DNA from: Congregibacter litoralis KT71
GTDB taxonomy: Bacteria; Pseudomonadota; Gammaproteobacteria; Pseudomonadales; Halieaceae
Assembly: GCF_000153125.2 (NCBI RefSeq)
Contig: NZ_CM002299.1
Span: forward strand, 620,809-684,808
Direction: 5' to 3'
Length of the DNA stretch: 64,000 nt
In this document: piece by piece, positions 33,362 through 43,400 of the stretch
How positions within the stretch are numbered: the stretch's first letter is position 1
How the letters are laid out: each line of letters opens with the position of its first letter
Notes under the pieces: model-generated
The model's database searches: none
The model's input: the letters and a program-made list of their open reading frames with translations, nothing else
Told to the model about the DNA's origin: nothing
Program-made: the position numbers and the translations under genes

Positions 33362-36300
33362 ATGAAGCCAGCGCTGTTTTTCGCCTGTTTGAGCATGATT
33401 TTTACCGCCATTGTTCCGGCTGCCATGAGTGCAGAGGACGATCGCGATTTCTTTGATGGGATTGAGGCGCGCAACGTCGGCCCCTTCCGTGGCGGACGGG
33501 CTACGGTCGCCGTAGGTGTTCGGCAGAACCCCCACGTCTATTACATGGGCACCACCGGTGGGGTGTGGAAAACCGAAAACGCCGGGGCCAGCTGGCATCC
33601 CGTCTCCGATGACGATATTGGCTCTTCCGCTGTGGGCGCTATCGCGGTAGCCGCCTCTGACCCCAATGTTGTTGTCGTCGGTATGGGGGAATCACCTTTT
33701 CGGAATATCGCCTCTTCCCAGGGCGACGGCGTGTATAAATCTACCGATGCCGGCAAAAGCTGGACGCACATCGGCTTCGAGAATGTCCGCCAGATTGGTG
33801 AGATTCGCATTCACCCCCAGGATCCTGACACCATCTGGGTCGCTGCCCAGGGCAACACCTACGCCCCCGCCGATGATGGGGGCGTGTTCAAAACCACCGA
33901 TGGCGGCGCGACCTGGCGCCGCGTTCTGACCCCTCTCAACGAAAGCACCGGCGCGGTGGATCTGGCTATTGACCCCGGCAATCCGCGTATCCTTTTTGCC
34001 GCCATGTGGGATAACCAGCGCACGCCCTGGAAGCTTCGCTCCGGCGGCGAGGGCAGTGGCCTCTGGCGCTCCACGGACGGCGGTGAGAGCTGGGAGCGCC
34101 TGGTTGACGATCTGCCCGAGGGCATGGGCAAGCTCGGTGTCGCCGTATCCGGTGCAAAATCCGGTCGCGTCTGGGCGATTATCGAAGCTGAGGGCGACGA
34201 GGGGGGACTCTACCGTTCTGATGACGGCGGTGATAGCTGGAGCCAGCTGAACAGTGAACGCATCCTGCGGGCACGTTCCTGGTACTACATGCACATTTTT
34301 GCGGACCCCAATGATGAGAACACCGTGTACGTGCTCAACGCACCGTTCATGAAGTCCATCGATGGCGGCAAGACCTTTAACCAGGTGCAGACGCCCCATG
34401 GCGATAACCACTACCTATGGATCAATCCCGATAACTCAGACTGGATGGTGAACGCCAATGACGGCGGCGCCAACGTCTCCTTTGATGGCGCCGAGAGCTG
34501 GTCTCGCCAGGACAATCAACCCACGGCGCAGTTTTATCGCGTTAACACCGACAATGCCTTTGAGTACCGGATTTATGGCGGGCAGCAGGATAACTCCACG
34601 GTCGCCATTCGCAGCCGCTCCCGGGATGGCGAGATTGGCCGTGACGACTGGGAGGTGCACGGTGGTTGCGAAAGTGCCTATGTGGCCATGGATCCCAATA
34701 ATCCCCGTTACACCTATGCCGGCTGTTATCTCGGGCTTATCGATGAGTTCGATACGGAGACGCGCACAAGCCGTTCCGTAAAAGCCTACTCCGAAACCGG
34801 TCTCGGCCAGCTGGCCACGGATTCCAGATATCGCTTTAACTGGAACTCGCCGATCCATGTGTCTCTGCACGATCCCAAAGTGGTCTACCACGGTAGCAAT
34901 GTACTCCTGAAGTCGGAAAATCGCGGCTATGACTGGATGGAAGTCAGCCCCGATCTGACCCGCGATGAAGCGGACAAGCAGGGCGAGGGTATGGGCCCTT
35001 ACACCAATGAGAACATCGAGCAGTACAACACCATCTTCTCCCTTGCGGAGAGCCCACATGACCCCGATACCCTGTGGGTGGGGAGCGATGACGGCCTGGT
35101 ACACGTCACTCGGGATGGCGGCGAGAACTGGAAGAATGTAACGCCTAAAAACGCCGGTCGGGGTCTCATCAACGCCATTGAGGTGTCTCCTCACGATCCT
35201 TCCGTGGCCTATGTTGTCGTGATGAAGTACAAGGAGGGCGACAACAAACCCTACGTTTACCGCACGTCCAACTACGGTCGCAGCTGGTCGTCTATTATGG
35301 ACGGACTGCCCGATGAGCACTTTGTACGAGTAGTACGTGAGGATCCGAAACGGGCGGGTCTTTTGTATGCCGGTATGGAGCGCGGTCTCTTTATCTCCTT
35401 TAACAACGGAAAAGACTGGCAGGCGTTTCAGGGCACGCTACCCATTGTGCCCATCACGGATCTCATGGTGCGCCGGAATGATCTGGTGCTGGCGACCCAG
35501 GGTCGGGCCTTCTGGGTTATCGATGACATTTCACCCCTGCGACAGTTTGACGAGGCTCAGGCATCGGCTGCGGTGCATCTGTATGCGCCCATGCCAGCGG
35601 TTCGCCTGACACCTACCGAGGGACGCGCCGGTGGCGGAGAGAGCGTTGCGCCGAGTGCGCCCGATGGTGCCGTGCTCTACTACGCATTGAGCGACGCCCT
35701 TGATCTTGAGGAGCAGACGTTGACCCTGGAGGTGCTCAACGAAGAGGGTGAGCTCATTCGCAGCTTTGAGACCGATGCGGAAAAGGGTATCGAAGGGGGA
35801 CGAGGCGTGATCCCCGCGGAGCAGGGGCTGAACCGCTTTATCTGGGACCTGCGCACGGATTCCACTGAGACCCTGAACTACGACGTGGTGTATGGCGCCC
35901 GCGCCGACAAGTCCATTGCCGGCTATGCGGTAGCACCGGGGACCTACATCGTGCGTCTAACCCTTGGGGACGAGGTTCAGGAACAGACCGTTGAGGTGAG
36001 CTGGGATCCCATCAACAGCTACGATGGCGATGCCATTGCAGAGCAGCAGGTCTTTGTGGACGAGGTCTTTGCCATGATCGACGCGATCTACACGCGGGTG
36101 AGCAGTCTGCAAAGCATTCAGGAGCAGGTAACCCTGCGTCATTCCCTGGCGAAAAACGCCGGTGACGATGCGGTGGCAGAAGCGGCTGAGGACCTGCTCG
36201 ACAAGCTCGAGGCCTGGCAAAAATCAGTGACAACACCCCAGCGGGAGACTTTTCAGGATGTCTTGAACTTTCATCCGCGCATTGATGCCTTTCTCATCGA

Positions 36301-36481
36301 CGTCTATCAGCAGGCCGACAGAGCGGTGCTGGGGCTCACCCGTGGTCAGCGGGATCGTCTGAATGATCTTCGACCGCAATGGCAGGAAGCCATGTCCGCA
36401 TGGGAAACCCTGGTGAGCGAGGATGTCGCAGCCTTTAACGCCGTGGCGGGCCCCGCCGTGGCGGCACCCGACTGGGATTAA
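33362..36481 (+). CDS. Exported sortilin/VPS10-like beta-propeller protein, copy 2
   Basis: The 1039-aa protein starts at the ATG at 33362, preceded by GAAGGG, with a clean signal peptide (residues 1-23, ending AMSAED). The open frame runs 660 bases further upstream, but that part is antisense to the S9 gene and has no signal. Asp-box repeats such as STDAGKSW, TTDGGATW, STDGGESW, SDDGGDSW and TRDGGENW fill the first 730 residues. The C-terminal part has a beta segment and then helical, charged stretches, as in copy 1. It is convergent with copy 3, 19 bp apart. Function unknown. Confidence 0.85.
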   Translation: MKPALFFACLSMIFTAIVPAAMSAEDDRDFFDGIEARNVGPFRGGRATVAVGVRQNPHVYYMGTTGGVWKTENAGASWHPVSDDDIGSSAVGAIAVAASDPNVVVVGMGESPFRNIASSQGDGVYKSTDAGKSWTHIGFENVRQIGEIRIHPQDPDTIWVAAQGNTYAPADDGGVFKTTDGGATWRRVLTPLNESTGAVDLAIDPGNPRILFAAMWDNQRTPWKLRSGGEGSGLWRSTDGGESWERLVDDLPEGMGKLGVAVSGAKSGRVWAIIEAEGDEGGLYRSDDGGDSWSQLNSERILRARSWYYMHIFADPNDENTVYVLNAPFMKSIDGGKTFNQVQTPHGDNHYLWINPDNSDWMVNANDGGANVSFDGAESWSRQDNQPTAQFYRVNTDNAFEYRIYGGQQDNSTVAIRSRSRDGEIGRDDWEVHGGCESAYVAMDPNNPRYTYAGCYLGLIDEFDTETRTSRSVKAYSETGLGQLATDSRYRFNWNSPIHVSLHDPKVVYHGSNVLLKSENRGYDWMEVSPDLTRDEADKQGEGMGPYTNENIEQYNTIFSLAESPHDPDTLWVGSDDGLVHVTRDGGENWKNVTPKNAGRGLINAIEVSPHDPSVAYVVVMKYKEGDNKPYVYRTSNYGRSWSSIMDGLPDEHFVRVVREDPKRAGLLYAGMERGLFISFNNGKDWQAFQGTLPIVPITDLMVRRNDLVLATQGRAFWVIDDISPLRQFDEAQASAAVHLYAPMPAVRLTPTEGRAGGGESVAPSAPDGAVLYYALSDALDLEEQTLTLEVLNEEGELIRSFETDAEKGIEGGRGVIPAEQGLNRFIWDLRTDSTETLNYDVVYGARADKSIAGYAVAPGTYIVRLTLGDEVQEQTVEVSWDPINSYDGDAIAEQQVFVDEVFAMIDAIYTRVSSLQSIQEQVTLRHSLAKNAGDDAVAEAAEDLLDKLEAWQKSVTTPQRETFQDVLNFHPRIDAFLIDVYQQADRAVLGLTRGQRDRLNDLRPQWQEAMSAWETLVSEDVAAFNAVAGPAVAAPDWD

Positions 36482-36500
36482 TCGTGCCCGCCTCGCTTGC

Positions 36501-39500
36501 TTACCAGCTCAGCGCCTGACCTGGCACATAGGGCGCCCCGGCATCTCGCAGGGCGGCCTTGATACCGGCGAGGCGATCATTCCGTAAGGCCGTCGCTCTT
36601 CGAGTGATGTCGCTCATCCACAGCTTGCCCAGGCGCAAATCCTCCCGTTGGGTTGCCGTGGGGGGCATGCGCGTATTCATGGCCTGAGCCGCAGAGCTGA
36701 TGCGTCGGGCAGCGCTGTGCGTCAGGGCTTCGCTCAGTCGGTTGCGTGCAGGATTACCGCGTAACAGGGTCTTGAGATCGGCAATCTCGGCTTCCAAGGC
36801 ATCAATAGACTGGTGCAGCGCGGGATCGCTTTGGGGCGAGGCATTTACCGCGGCGCGAAGATAGGCGGACTCCCGGGCGACTTCCTTGAGAGCCTCGTCC
36901 ACTGCATGGAGCTGCCGCTGGGCGTCGCTCAGCTCCTTCTGGAACGCTACCGTTGCAAGGTAGTCCGTGCCCTCGGGCAGGGTCGGCAGCGCCCTCAACT
37001 CAAAGCTTTGCGTGCTTCCCAGCCGTTCCACAGCCCGGGGGCCGACCTTCAGCAATTGGGCGCTGTAAGCACCGGGCGCCAGAAGCGGTCCCTGGGGATC
37101 GCTCATCCAGGGTGCCCGGAAGCTGCCGTCGGGAAAACTGATGGGATCGGGGGCATCGCCGCGCATGTCCCAAGTCAGGCGTTGGAGCCCCTCGGTGTCT
37201 TCAAGGCCGATGCGGCGCACGGGACTGTCGTCGCCATCCCGGATCTCAAGGAAGTAACGGGTTTTCCCCGCTGTGGCCTCATTCTTAAGCGCATCCCAAC
37301 CGGGGAAGGGAGCATCCTTCCCGGCGGCGGCCAGCTCTTGTTCCCGCTCCCGGCGTTGTTCCTTCGGCGTTTGATCAAGGGCTGGGAGATAGACGCTGAA
37401 CAAAGGCCCGGGCTCGGGATTGGGAGTCTTGTAGGCGGTGCTTCCCTGGCTGGGAATGCCCGCTGCCTGACCGGGCTTCGAAGGGAGATACCACCAGGCG
37501 TCCCGCACGGGGAACAAGGCAATATCATCGCCGGGAGCCGCATCGCCCCCGGTTCTCACTTTGGCTGCCAGGGCGCGCAGGGGGCGATAGTCGTCGAGGA
37601 TGTAAACACCCCGTCCGAAGCTTGCCCCTACGAGATCGTTGTCGCGACGCTGGAGCTTGAGATCCCGGAAGGGCACCGTAGGAACGCCGGCACCGAGAAT
37701 GTGCCACTGCTCACCACCATCGAGGGTCACATAGAGCCCGTTTTCTGCGGCGAGAAACAATAGCTCCGGTTCGATGTGATCCTGCTGGATGGCCCAGACA
37801 ATGATGTCCTCCGGCAGGTCGCCGCTGATATCGCGCCAGCTCTTTCCGCCATTGTTGGTGCTAAAGAGCAGGGGCCTGTAGTCGCCGGTCTTGTGATTGT
37901 CCGCGACTACGAAAGCGCCGTTGTCATTGTGCTGGGAGGCTTCTATGTCGTTGATAAAGGCGCCGTCGGGGAGCGCCGGTGGCGTGACCCGATTCCAATT
38001 TCTGCCGCCATCGCTGGTGCTGTGCACCAATCCGTCATCGCTTCCGGTCCAGAGGTTCGTTTCCTGCAGGGGCGACTGAGAGATCGCCGTGAGCGTGGCA
38101 TAACCGGACATGGCGCCGAGATCCCAGAGTGCGTCGGTACTGCGCACCCGTCCATCCACGGGCAAGGTGAAGCGGTTTGTCCCCGAGGTGAGATCGCCGC
38201 TGATCGCCGTCCAGGAGTTGCCGCGGTCATCACTTTGCCACAGCCGCTGGGAACCGAAGAAGATCCGACCCGCCTTATGCGGGCTGACTTCCAGGGGCGA
38301 GTCCCAGTTCCAGCGCTCGGGCGCTTCGCCAGCAGCGGGTTGCGGGCGGATGCTGGTGTTTTCCTTGCTGGGCGAGTGATGTCTGATGAGGTTGCCTTTC
38401 TGGCTCATCTGATAAAACACGTCGTTATCAAAGAGATCAAAGGCCACGCCGTAACCGTCAGCACCGTAGGGAACGTACCAGTCCTGATTTCGAATGCCTT
38501 CGACATTGGTGGTGCGTGACGGACCGTGGAGGGTGCCAAGATCCTGAGCGCCTACCAGTACGTTGTAGTATGGGCTGTGATCGCTGACCGCGACTTTGTA
38601 GAACTGACTGATGGGGAGATTGGGAAAGTGTCGCCAGGTGGCGCCGTCATCAAAGCTCTCATAGAGCCCCCCATCGGTGCCCGCAAGAAGATGGGTGGGC
38701 GCCGTTGGATCAATCCAGAGGGCGTGATTGTCACTGTGCTTGGCGCGCCCCGTTCCCAAAACCGTGAAAGTGTTCCCGCCATCGGTCGTGGCGTGGAGGA
38801 AAACGTCCATCTGATAAACGCGATCGGCGTCGACCGGTGAGGCCTCTATCTCCTGATAGTAATGAGGTCCCGTACCTCCGGAAATGTAGTCGCTTCGGCG
38901 CTCCCAGCTCTCGCCGCGATCATGGCTTACAAAAAATCCCTGTTCGCCGTCATTCGCTTCGATGGTTGCATAGACGCGGTCCGGCGCTGCCGGTGTGACG
39001 GCGAGGCCGATCTTACCGACCTCCAGGGTATCGTTGGCGCTAGGCAGTCCACGGGTGATCTCCCGCCAGGTGGCGCCACCGTCCGTGGACTTCCAGAATC
39101 CGGAGCCGGGGCCGCCGGCGAGAAAGGACCACACGGTGCGTCGGCGCTCATAGGTGGCGGCGTAGACGATGGATGGATCGTCGGGATGAAACTCCAGGTC
39201 CGTGGCGCCGGTTTTGTCATCTACGCTGAGCACCGCCGCCCAGGTTTCGCCGCCGTCGGTGCTGCGATAGACACCTCGCTGTCCCCCGGAAGACCACAGA
39301 GGGCCCTCCGCCGCGACGAGTATGTGATCGGAGTTGTCGGGATCTACCAGAATGCGACCGATGTGCTCGGAATTCTCAAGCCCCATGGATGTCCAGGTCG
39401 TGCCACCGTCCAGGCTGCGATAGACCCCGTCGCCCCAGCCCACGTGGCGGCCACTGACGTTTTCGCCGGTGCCCACCCAGACGGTGTTGGGGTTCTGTGG

Positions 39501-39857
39501 GTCCAGCGTGACTTCGCCGATGGAGTAGGACTTTTGCTCATCAAAGACAGGGCTCCAGGTGATGCCGGCATTGTCGGTCTTCCACACGCCGCCGGAGCCC
39601 ACGGCGATGTACCAGGTGCTGGGCGATTTTGGATTCACTTCGATATCTGCGATACGACCGCCCATTATTGCGGGGCCGATGGCCCGCAGGGTCAGGCCCT
39701 CTATTACCGTGTCAACGGGCGCTATTTCTTCCGCCGCCAGGGTCGCCGGTCCGGCGCTTAGCAGCAGGATGGGTAGCATGGCGGCGGGAATGCGGGCGCA
39801 AAAATTTCCGAAAGAGCAGCGTCGGGCTTGTTCCGTGACAGGTCGGGTTTTAACCAT
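36501..39857 (-). CDS. Exported sortilin/VPS10-like beta-propeller protein, copy 3
   Basis: The 1118-aa protein has a signal segment at residues about 24-42 (ending TLAAEE) and many Asp-box repeats, for example SLDGGTTW, STDGGETW, STDGGATW and TSDGGRNW. The C-terminal 300 residues include a proline- and glycine-rich part, a beta part, and a coiled-coil-like helix region around residues 990-1060. It is more divergent than copies 1 and 2: its propeller start reads RAIGPAIMGGRIADI where they have NVGPFRGGRA or EIGPFRGGRS. Function unknown. Confidence 0.83.
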   Translation of the reverse strand: MVKTRPVTEQARRCSFGNFCARIPAAMLPILLLSAGPATLAAEEIAPVDTVIEGLTLRAIGPAIMGGRIADIEVNPKSPSTWYIAVGSGGVWKTDNAGITWSPVFDEQKSYSIGEVTLDPQNPNTVWVGTGENVSGRHVGWGDGVYRSLDGGTTWTSMGLENSEHIGRILVDPDNSDHILVAAEGPLWSSGGQRGVYRSTDGGETWAAVLSVDDKTGATDLEFHPDDPSIVYAATYERRRTVWSFLAGGPGSGFWKSTDGGATWREITRGLPSANDTLEVGKIGLAVTPAAPDRVYATIEANDGEQGFFVSHDRGESWERRSDYISGGTGPHYYQEIEASPVDADRVYQMDVFLHATTDGGNTFTVLGTGRAKHSDNHALWIDPTAPTHLLAGTDGGLYESFDDGATWRHFPNLPISQFYKVAVSDHSPYYNVLVGAQDLGTLHGPSRTTNVEGIRNQDWYVPYGADGYGVAFDLFDNDVFYQMSQKGNLIRHHSPSKENTSIRPQPAAGEAPERWNWDSPLEVSPHKAGRIFFGSQRLWQSDDRGNSWTAISGDLTSGTNRFTLPVDGRVRSTDALWDLGAMSGYATLTAISQSPLQETNLWTGSDDGLVHSTSDGGRNWNRVTPPALPDGAFINDIEASQHNDNGAFVVADNHKTGDYRPLLFSTNNGGKSWRDISGDLPEDIIVWAIQQDHIEPELLFLAAENGLYVTLDGGEQWHILGAGVPTVPFRDLKLQRRDNDLVGASFGRGVYILDDYRPLRALAAKVRTGGDAAPGDDIALFPVRDAWWYLPSKPGQAAGIPSQGSTAYKTPNPEPGPLFSVYLPALDQTPKEQRREREQELAAAGKDAPFPGWDALKNEATAGKTRYFLEIRDGDDSPVRRIGLEDTEGLQRLTWDMRGDAPDPISFPDGSFRAPWMSDPQGPLLAPGAYSAQLLKVGPRAVERLGSTQSFELRALPTLPEGTDYLATVAFQKELSDAQRQLHAVDEALKEVARESAYLRAAVNASPQSDPALHQSIDALEAEIADLKTLLRGNPARNRLSEALTHSAARRISSAAQAMNTRMPPTATQREDLRLGKLWMSDITRRATALRNDRLAGIKAALRDAGAPYVPGQALSW

Positions 39858-40026
39858 GACTGAAGGTACCTTGATAAAAATTGACGGAGAGCAGGTTTAG
39901 CGCTTGACTGTACTGTGTCCCGTCACGGGGGCCAACCCTGGCAAAACCTCGGATAAGAGGCGGCAGCACTCGGGACGGGCCCTGGTGGCCTGAAACGCTC
40001 TCCAACATTGCGGAGACCCGCTTGTT

Positions 40027-40422
40027 ATGAAAACCGTTGCCCCCTACCTCTGTGTTCGCGATGGCGCTGCTGCCATAGCGTTCTATAAAAAAGCCTTTGC
40101 GGCAGAGGAGGTGGCACGCTACGAACACGAAGGCAAGCTGGGCCATGCGACGCTGCGCATCAACGACCACATGCTGATGCTGGCAGATGAGTTTCCCGAT
40201 TTAGAGGCGGTGGTCGGGAATGTCGCCCCGGAAACCCTCGGCGGCCGCACGACCTTTACCATCAACCTGGAGGTTGACGACGCCGACGCCTGGTTTGATC
40301 GCGCGATTGCCGCCGGGGCAACCGCTATCAGGCCCGTTACGGATGAGTTCTTCGGGCGCCACGGCAAACTCCGGGATCCCTTTGGCCACGTCTGGAGCGT
40401 GGTGACTCAAAAGTCCGAGTAA
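40027..40422 (+). CDS. VOC-superfamily (glyoxalase/PhnB-like) protein
   Basis: The 131-aa protein has the paired beta-alpha-beta-beta-beta modules of the vicinal oxygen chelate fold: YLCVRDGAAAIAFYKKAF near residue 7 and LEVDDADAWFDRAIAAGA near residue 79, ending with RDPFGHVWSV near residue 117. This is the PhnB/YdcJ-like subgroup. Metal binding and substrate are unknown. It is a single gene between copy 3 of the propellers and the convergent putA. Confidence 0.85.
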   Translation: MKTVAPYLCVRDGAAAIAFYKKAFAAEEVARYEHEGKLGHATLRINDHMLMLADEFPDLEAVVGNVAPETLGGRTTFTINLEVDDADAWFDRAIAAGATAIRPVTDEFFGRHGKLRDPFGHVWSVVTQKSE

Positions 40423-40460
40423 GCAAACATCCACCACCGCTCAGCTGAGGCAATGCTGCG

Positions 40461-43400
40461 CTAATCGCTATCAGCAGCCAGGAGGCTGGCGTTGCCGCCA
40501 GCGGCGGTGGTGTCGATGCAGGTGTGACGCTCGTGCACGCAATAACTATCGAGATCGTCTTCCGTCACGAGGGGGATAAGCGCACCGTCGCGGGCTGCCA
40601 ATGCCCGCCGTGCTTCCCGCAGGTCCTTGTCATCGCTCCACAGGGCAACGACGGCGATGTTGCTCAGGGTGGTCAGGGCCTCGCGGGCTAGCTTGCCATC
40701 AATACCCTGGCTGCTATCCACACCCGGTGCGACCATCAGCGCGGGGCAACCCATACGGCGAGCGGTTCCCGCCTGCATGGCCGCTTCCTGAGCCGTGGGA
40801 CCCAGGCAGAGCACCAGACCTCGCGGCCACAGTGCCAGCCGGTTCGCCTCTCCCGTGGGCCCGGGCATGTCCCGCACCTCCAGGGGCTGGGCCTCGTGCC
40901 AGTCGAGGGCATCGATAGCGGACTGTACCGCCTGGGCGTCGGCCATCGCCGTATCGCTGTCTTCAAGCGCCAGGTCCGGAGCGCCCAGGGGCTGCTGAAA
41001 ACGTTGCACGTAGCGGGGTCCTCCCGCCTTGGGTCCCGTGCCGGACAGGCCCTCGCCACCAAAGGGTTGGGACTCCACCACGGCGCCGATCTGGTTGCGA
41101 TTGACGTAAAGGTTGCCGGCGTGAACGGCGGAGGAGACCTCTTTCACGCGCTCATCAATGCGGGTGTGCAAACCAAAGGTTAAACCGTAGCCGCTGTTGT
41201 TGATGTCATCGATGATCTTGTCGAAGTCATCGGCGGCAAACCTGGCGATATGGAGCACGGGGCCGAATATTTCGTTTTCGATATCAGCGATGCCCGATAC
41301 CTCTACCACCGCGGGCCCGACAAAATAGCCCGTACCCGGTGCTTTTAGCTGTTTGAGAAGTCGCCCTTCGTCCTTCGCCTTATCGACGTAGGCCTGGATG
41401 GAGGCCTGGGCCTGGGGATTGATGACCGGTCCGATATCCGTTGCCAGGGACCAGGGGGTACCCAGGTCCAGTTCGTCCATGGCGCCAAAGAGCATGTCGA
41501 GAAGCACATCGGCCACATCTTCCTGGATGTAGAGGACACGCAATGCGGAGCAGCGCTGGCCTGCGGACTGGAACGACGAGGCGAGAGCGTCGCGGATTGC
41601 CTGCTCGGGGAGCGCGGTGGAATCGACAATGCCCGCATTGATGCCGCCGGTCTCTGCAATCAGCGGTGCCGATGGAGAAAGTTTGGCAGCCATGGTCCGA
41701 TTGATGGATTTGGCGGTCGCCGTTGATCCGGTGAAGCACACCCCGGCTACCTCCGGTGAGGATGTAAGCGCCGTGCCGGCGGTAGCGCCGTCTCCCGGCA
41801 GGTATTGCAACACGTCACGGGGTACTCCGGCGGCGTGCATCAGTCGCACCGCCGCGGCGGCAATGAGAGGTGTGGATTCCGCAGACTTTGCGAGCACGGC
41901 ATTACCGGCCACCAGGGCCGCGGCGATCTGACCCGTGAAAATCGCCAGGGGGAAATTCCAGGGTGAGATACAGGTAATAATGCCCCGGGCAGGCTGCTGG
42001 GAAAGCTCCTCACCGCGGTTGGCGTAATAGCGAAGAAAATCGACGGCCTCCCGAAGCTCCGCGACGGCATCCGGGGCGCACTTGCCCGCCTCTCTCGCCA
42101 ACAGTGCCATGAGTTCACCGGCGTTCAGCTCAAACAAATCGGCCGCTCGACGCAGGGCAAAGGCGCGCTGCTGTGCCCCGGCGTTGTGCCAGTCCTGGGC
42201 AGAGGCCAGGGCGCTTTCGCAATCACTGACGGAGGCGTCAAAACACTCGCCCACCACCTCCTGAGGATTACCGGGGTTGGTGATATCTCTCCCCACGCGC
42301 GTATCCGACGGCGCGATGTCTCGAGCCAGTATCGGTGCAGCCTGCCAGCGGTGATTCAGAAAACGCTCCCTGGCCAGGTCCAATTCCTGCACCACAAGGT
42401 CGTTGGTGAGATCCCAGCCTCGGGCGGCTTTCCGCTCCGGCGCGTATATATCGGCGGGGTCGCACAGCGCCGCGGGGCGCGCCGCATGGAGTCTGTCCAG
42501 ATTGGAGAAAGGGTCTGAGGCCAGGGACAGGGGCGTGTAGGCGGGATCCACTACCTTATGTACAAAGGATGAATTGGCGCCGTTTTCCAGGAGTCGCCGC
42601 ACGAGATAGGCCAGAAGGTCTTTGTGGGGACCCACGGGCGCGTAGATGCGGCAGTTGGCGCCATCTTTAATGAGCTGGTTGAACAGCGTTTCGCCCATGC
42701 CATGGAGGCGTTGGAATTCGTAGTCTTTGCGCTCTCCCGCCAGCTCTATGATTGTTGCGGCGGTTTGTGCGTTGTGGGTGGCGAACTGGGGGTAGATACG
42801 GTCCGTCATGCTGAGCAGCTTCGAGGCACAGCAAATGTAGGACACGTCCGTGGCCGTGCGTCGGGTAAACACGGGATAGTCCGTCACGCCCTCCACCTGG
42901 GCTTGCTTAATCTCCGAATCCCAGTAGGCGCCCTTCACCAGACGCACCATGATTTTTCTGTCCAGGGCCGTGGCAAGCTGGTGCAGCCAGTCGATGACCG
43001 CGCCGGCGCGCTTCTGATAAGCCTGCACGACCACGCCAAAACCGTCCCAGCCCGCAAGCTCCTCATCAGACAAGGCGGCCTTGACGACGTGGAGGAAGGG
43101 CTCAAGGCGCTGGGATTCCTCAGCGTCGACGTTTAGTCCGAGATTGACCTCTTTTGCCAGGCGAGCGAGGGCATTGAGTCGTGGCGCCAGCTCCGTTTCC
43201 AGGCGAGCGCTCTTGGCATATTCGAAGCGCGGATGGAGTGCCGAGAGCTTGACCGAGATACCCGGACGCTCGTGCATGGCGCCGCCTTTGGCAGACTTGC
43301 CGATGGCGCGTATGGCATCGGAGTAGGCTTCAAAGTAGGCGTCGGCATCGGCCTGAGTGAGCGCCGCCTCGCCCAGCATGTCAAAGGAATAGCGGAAGCC

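Noticed and set aside
36501..39857. Photosystem II assembly factor (Ycf48/HCF136-like) annotation for the propellers
   Set aside because: The resemblance is limited to Asp-box repeats; the proteins are far longer and no photosystem genes are present.
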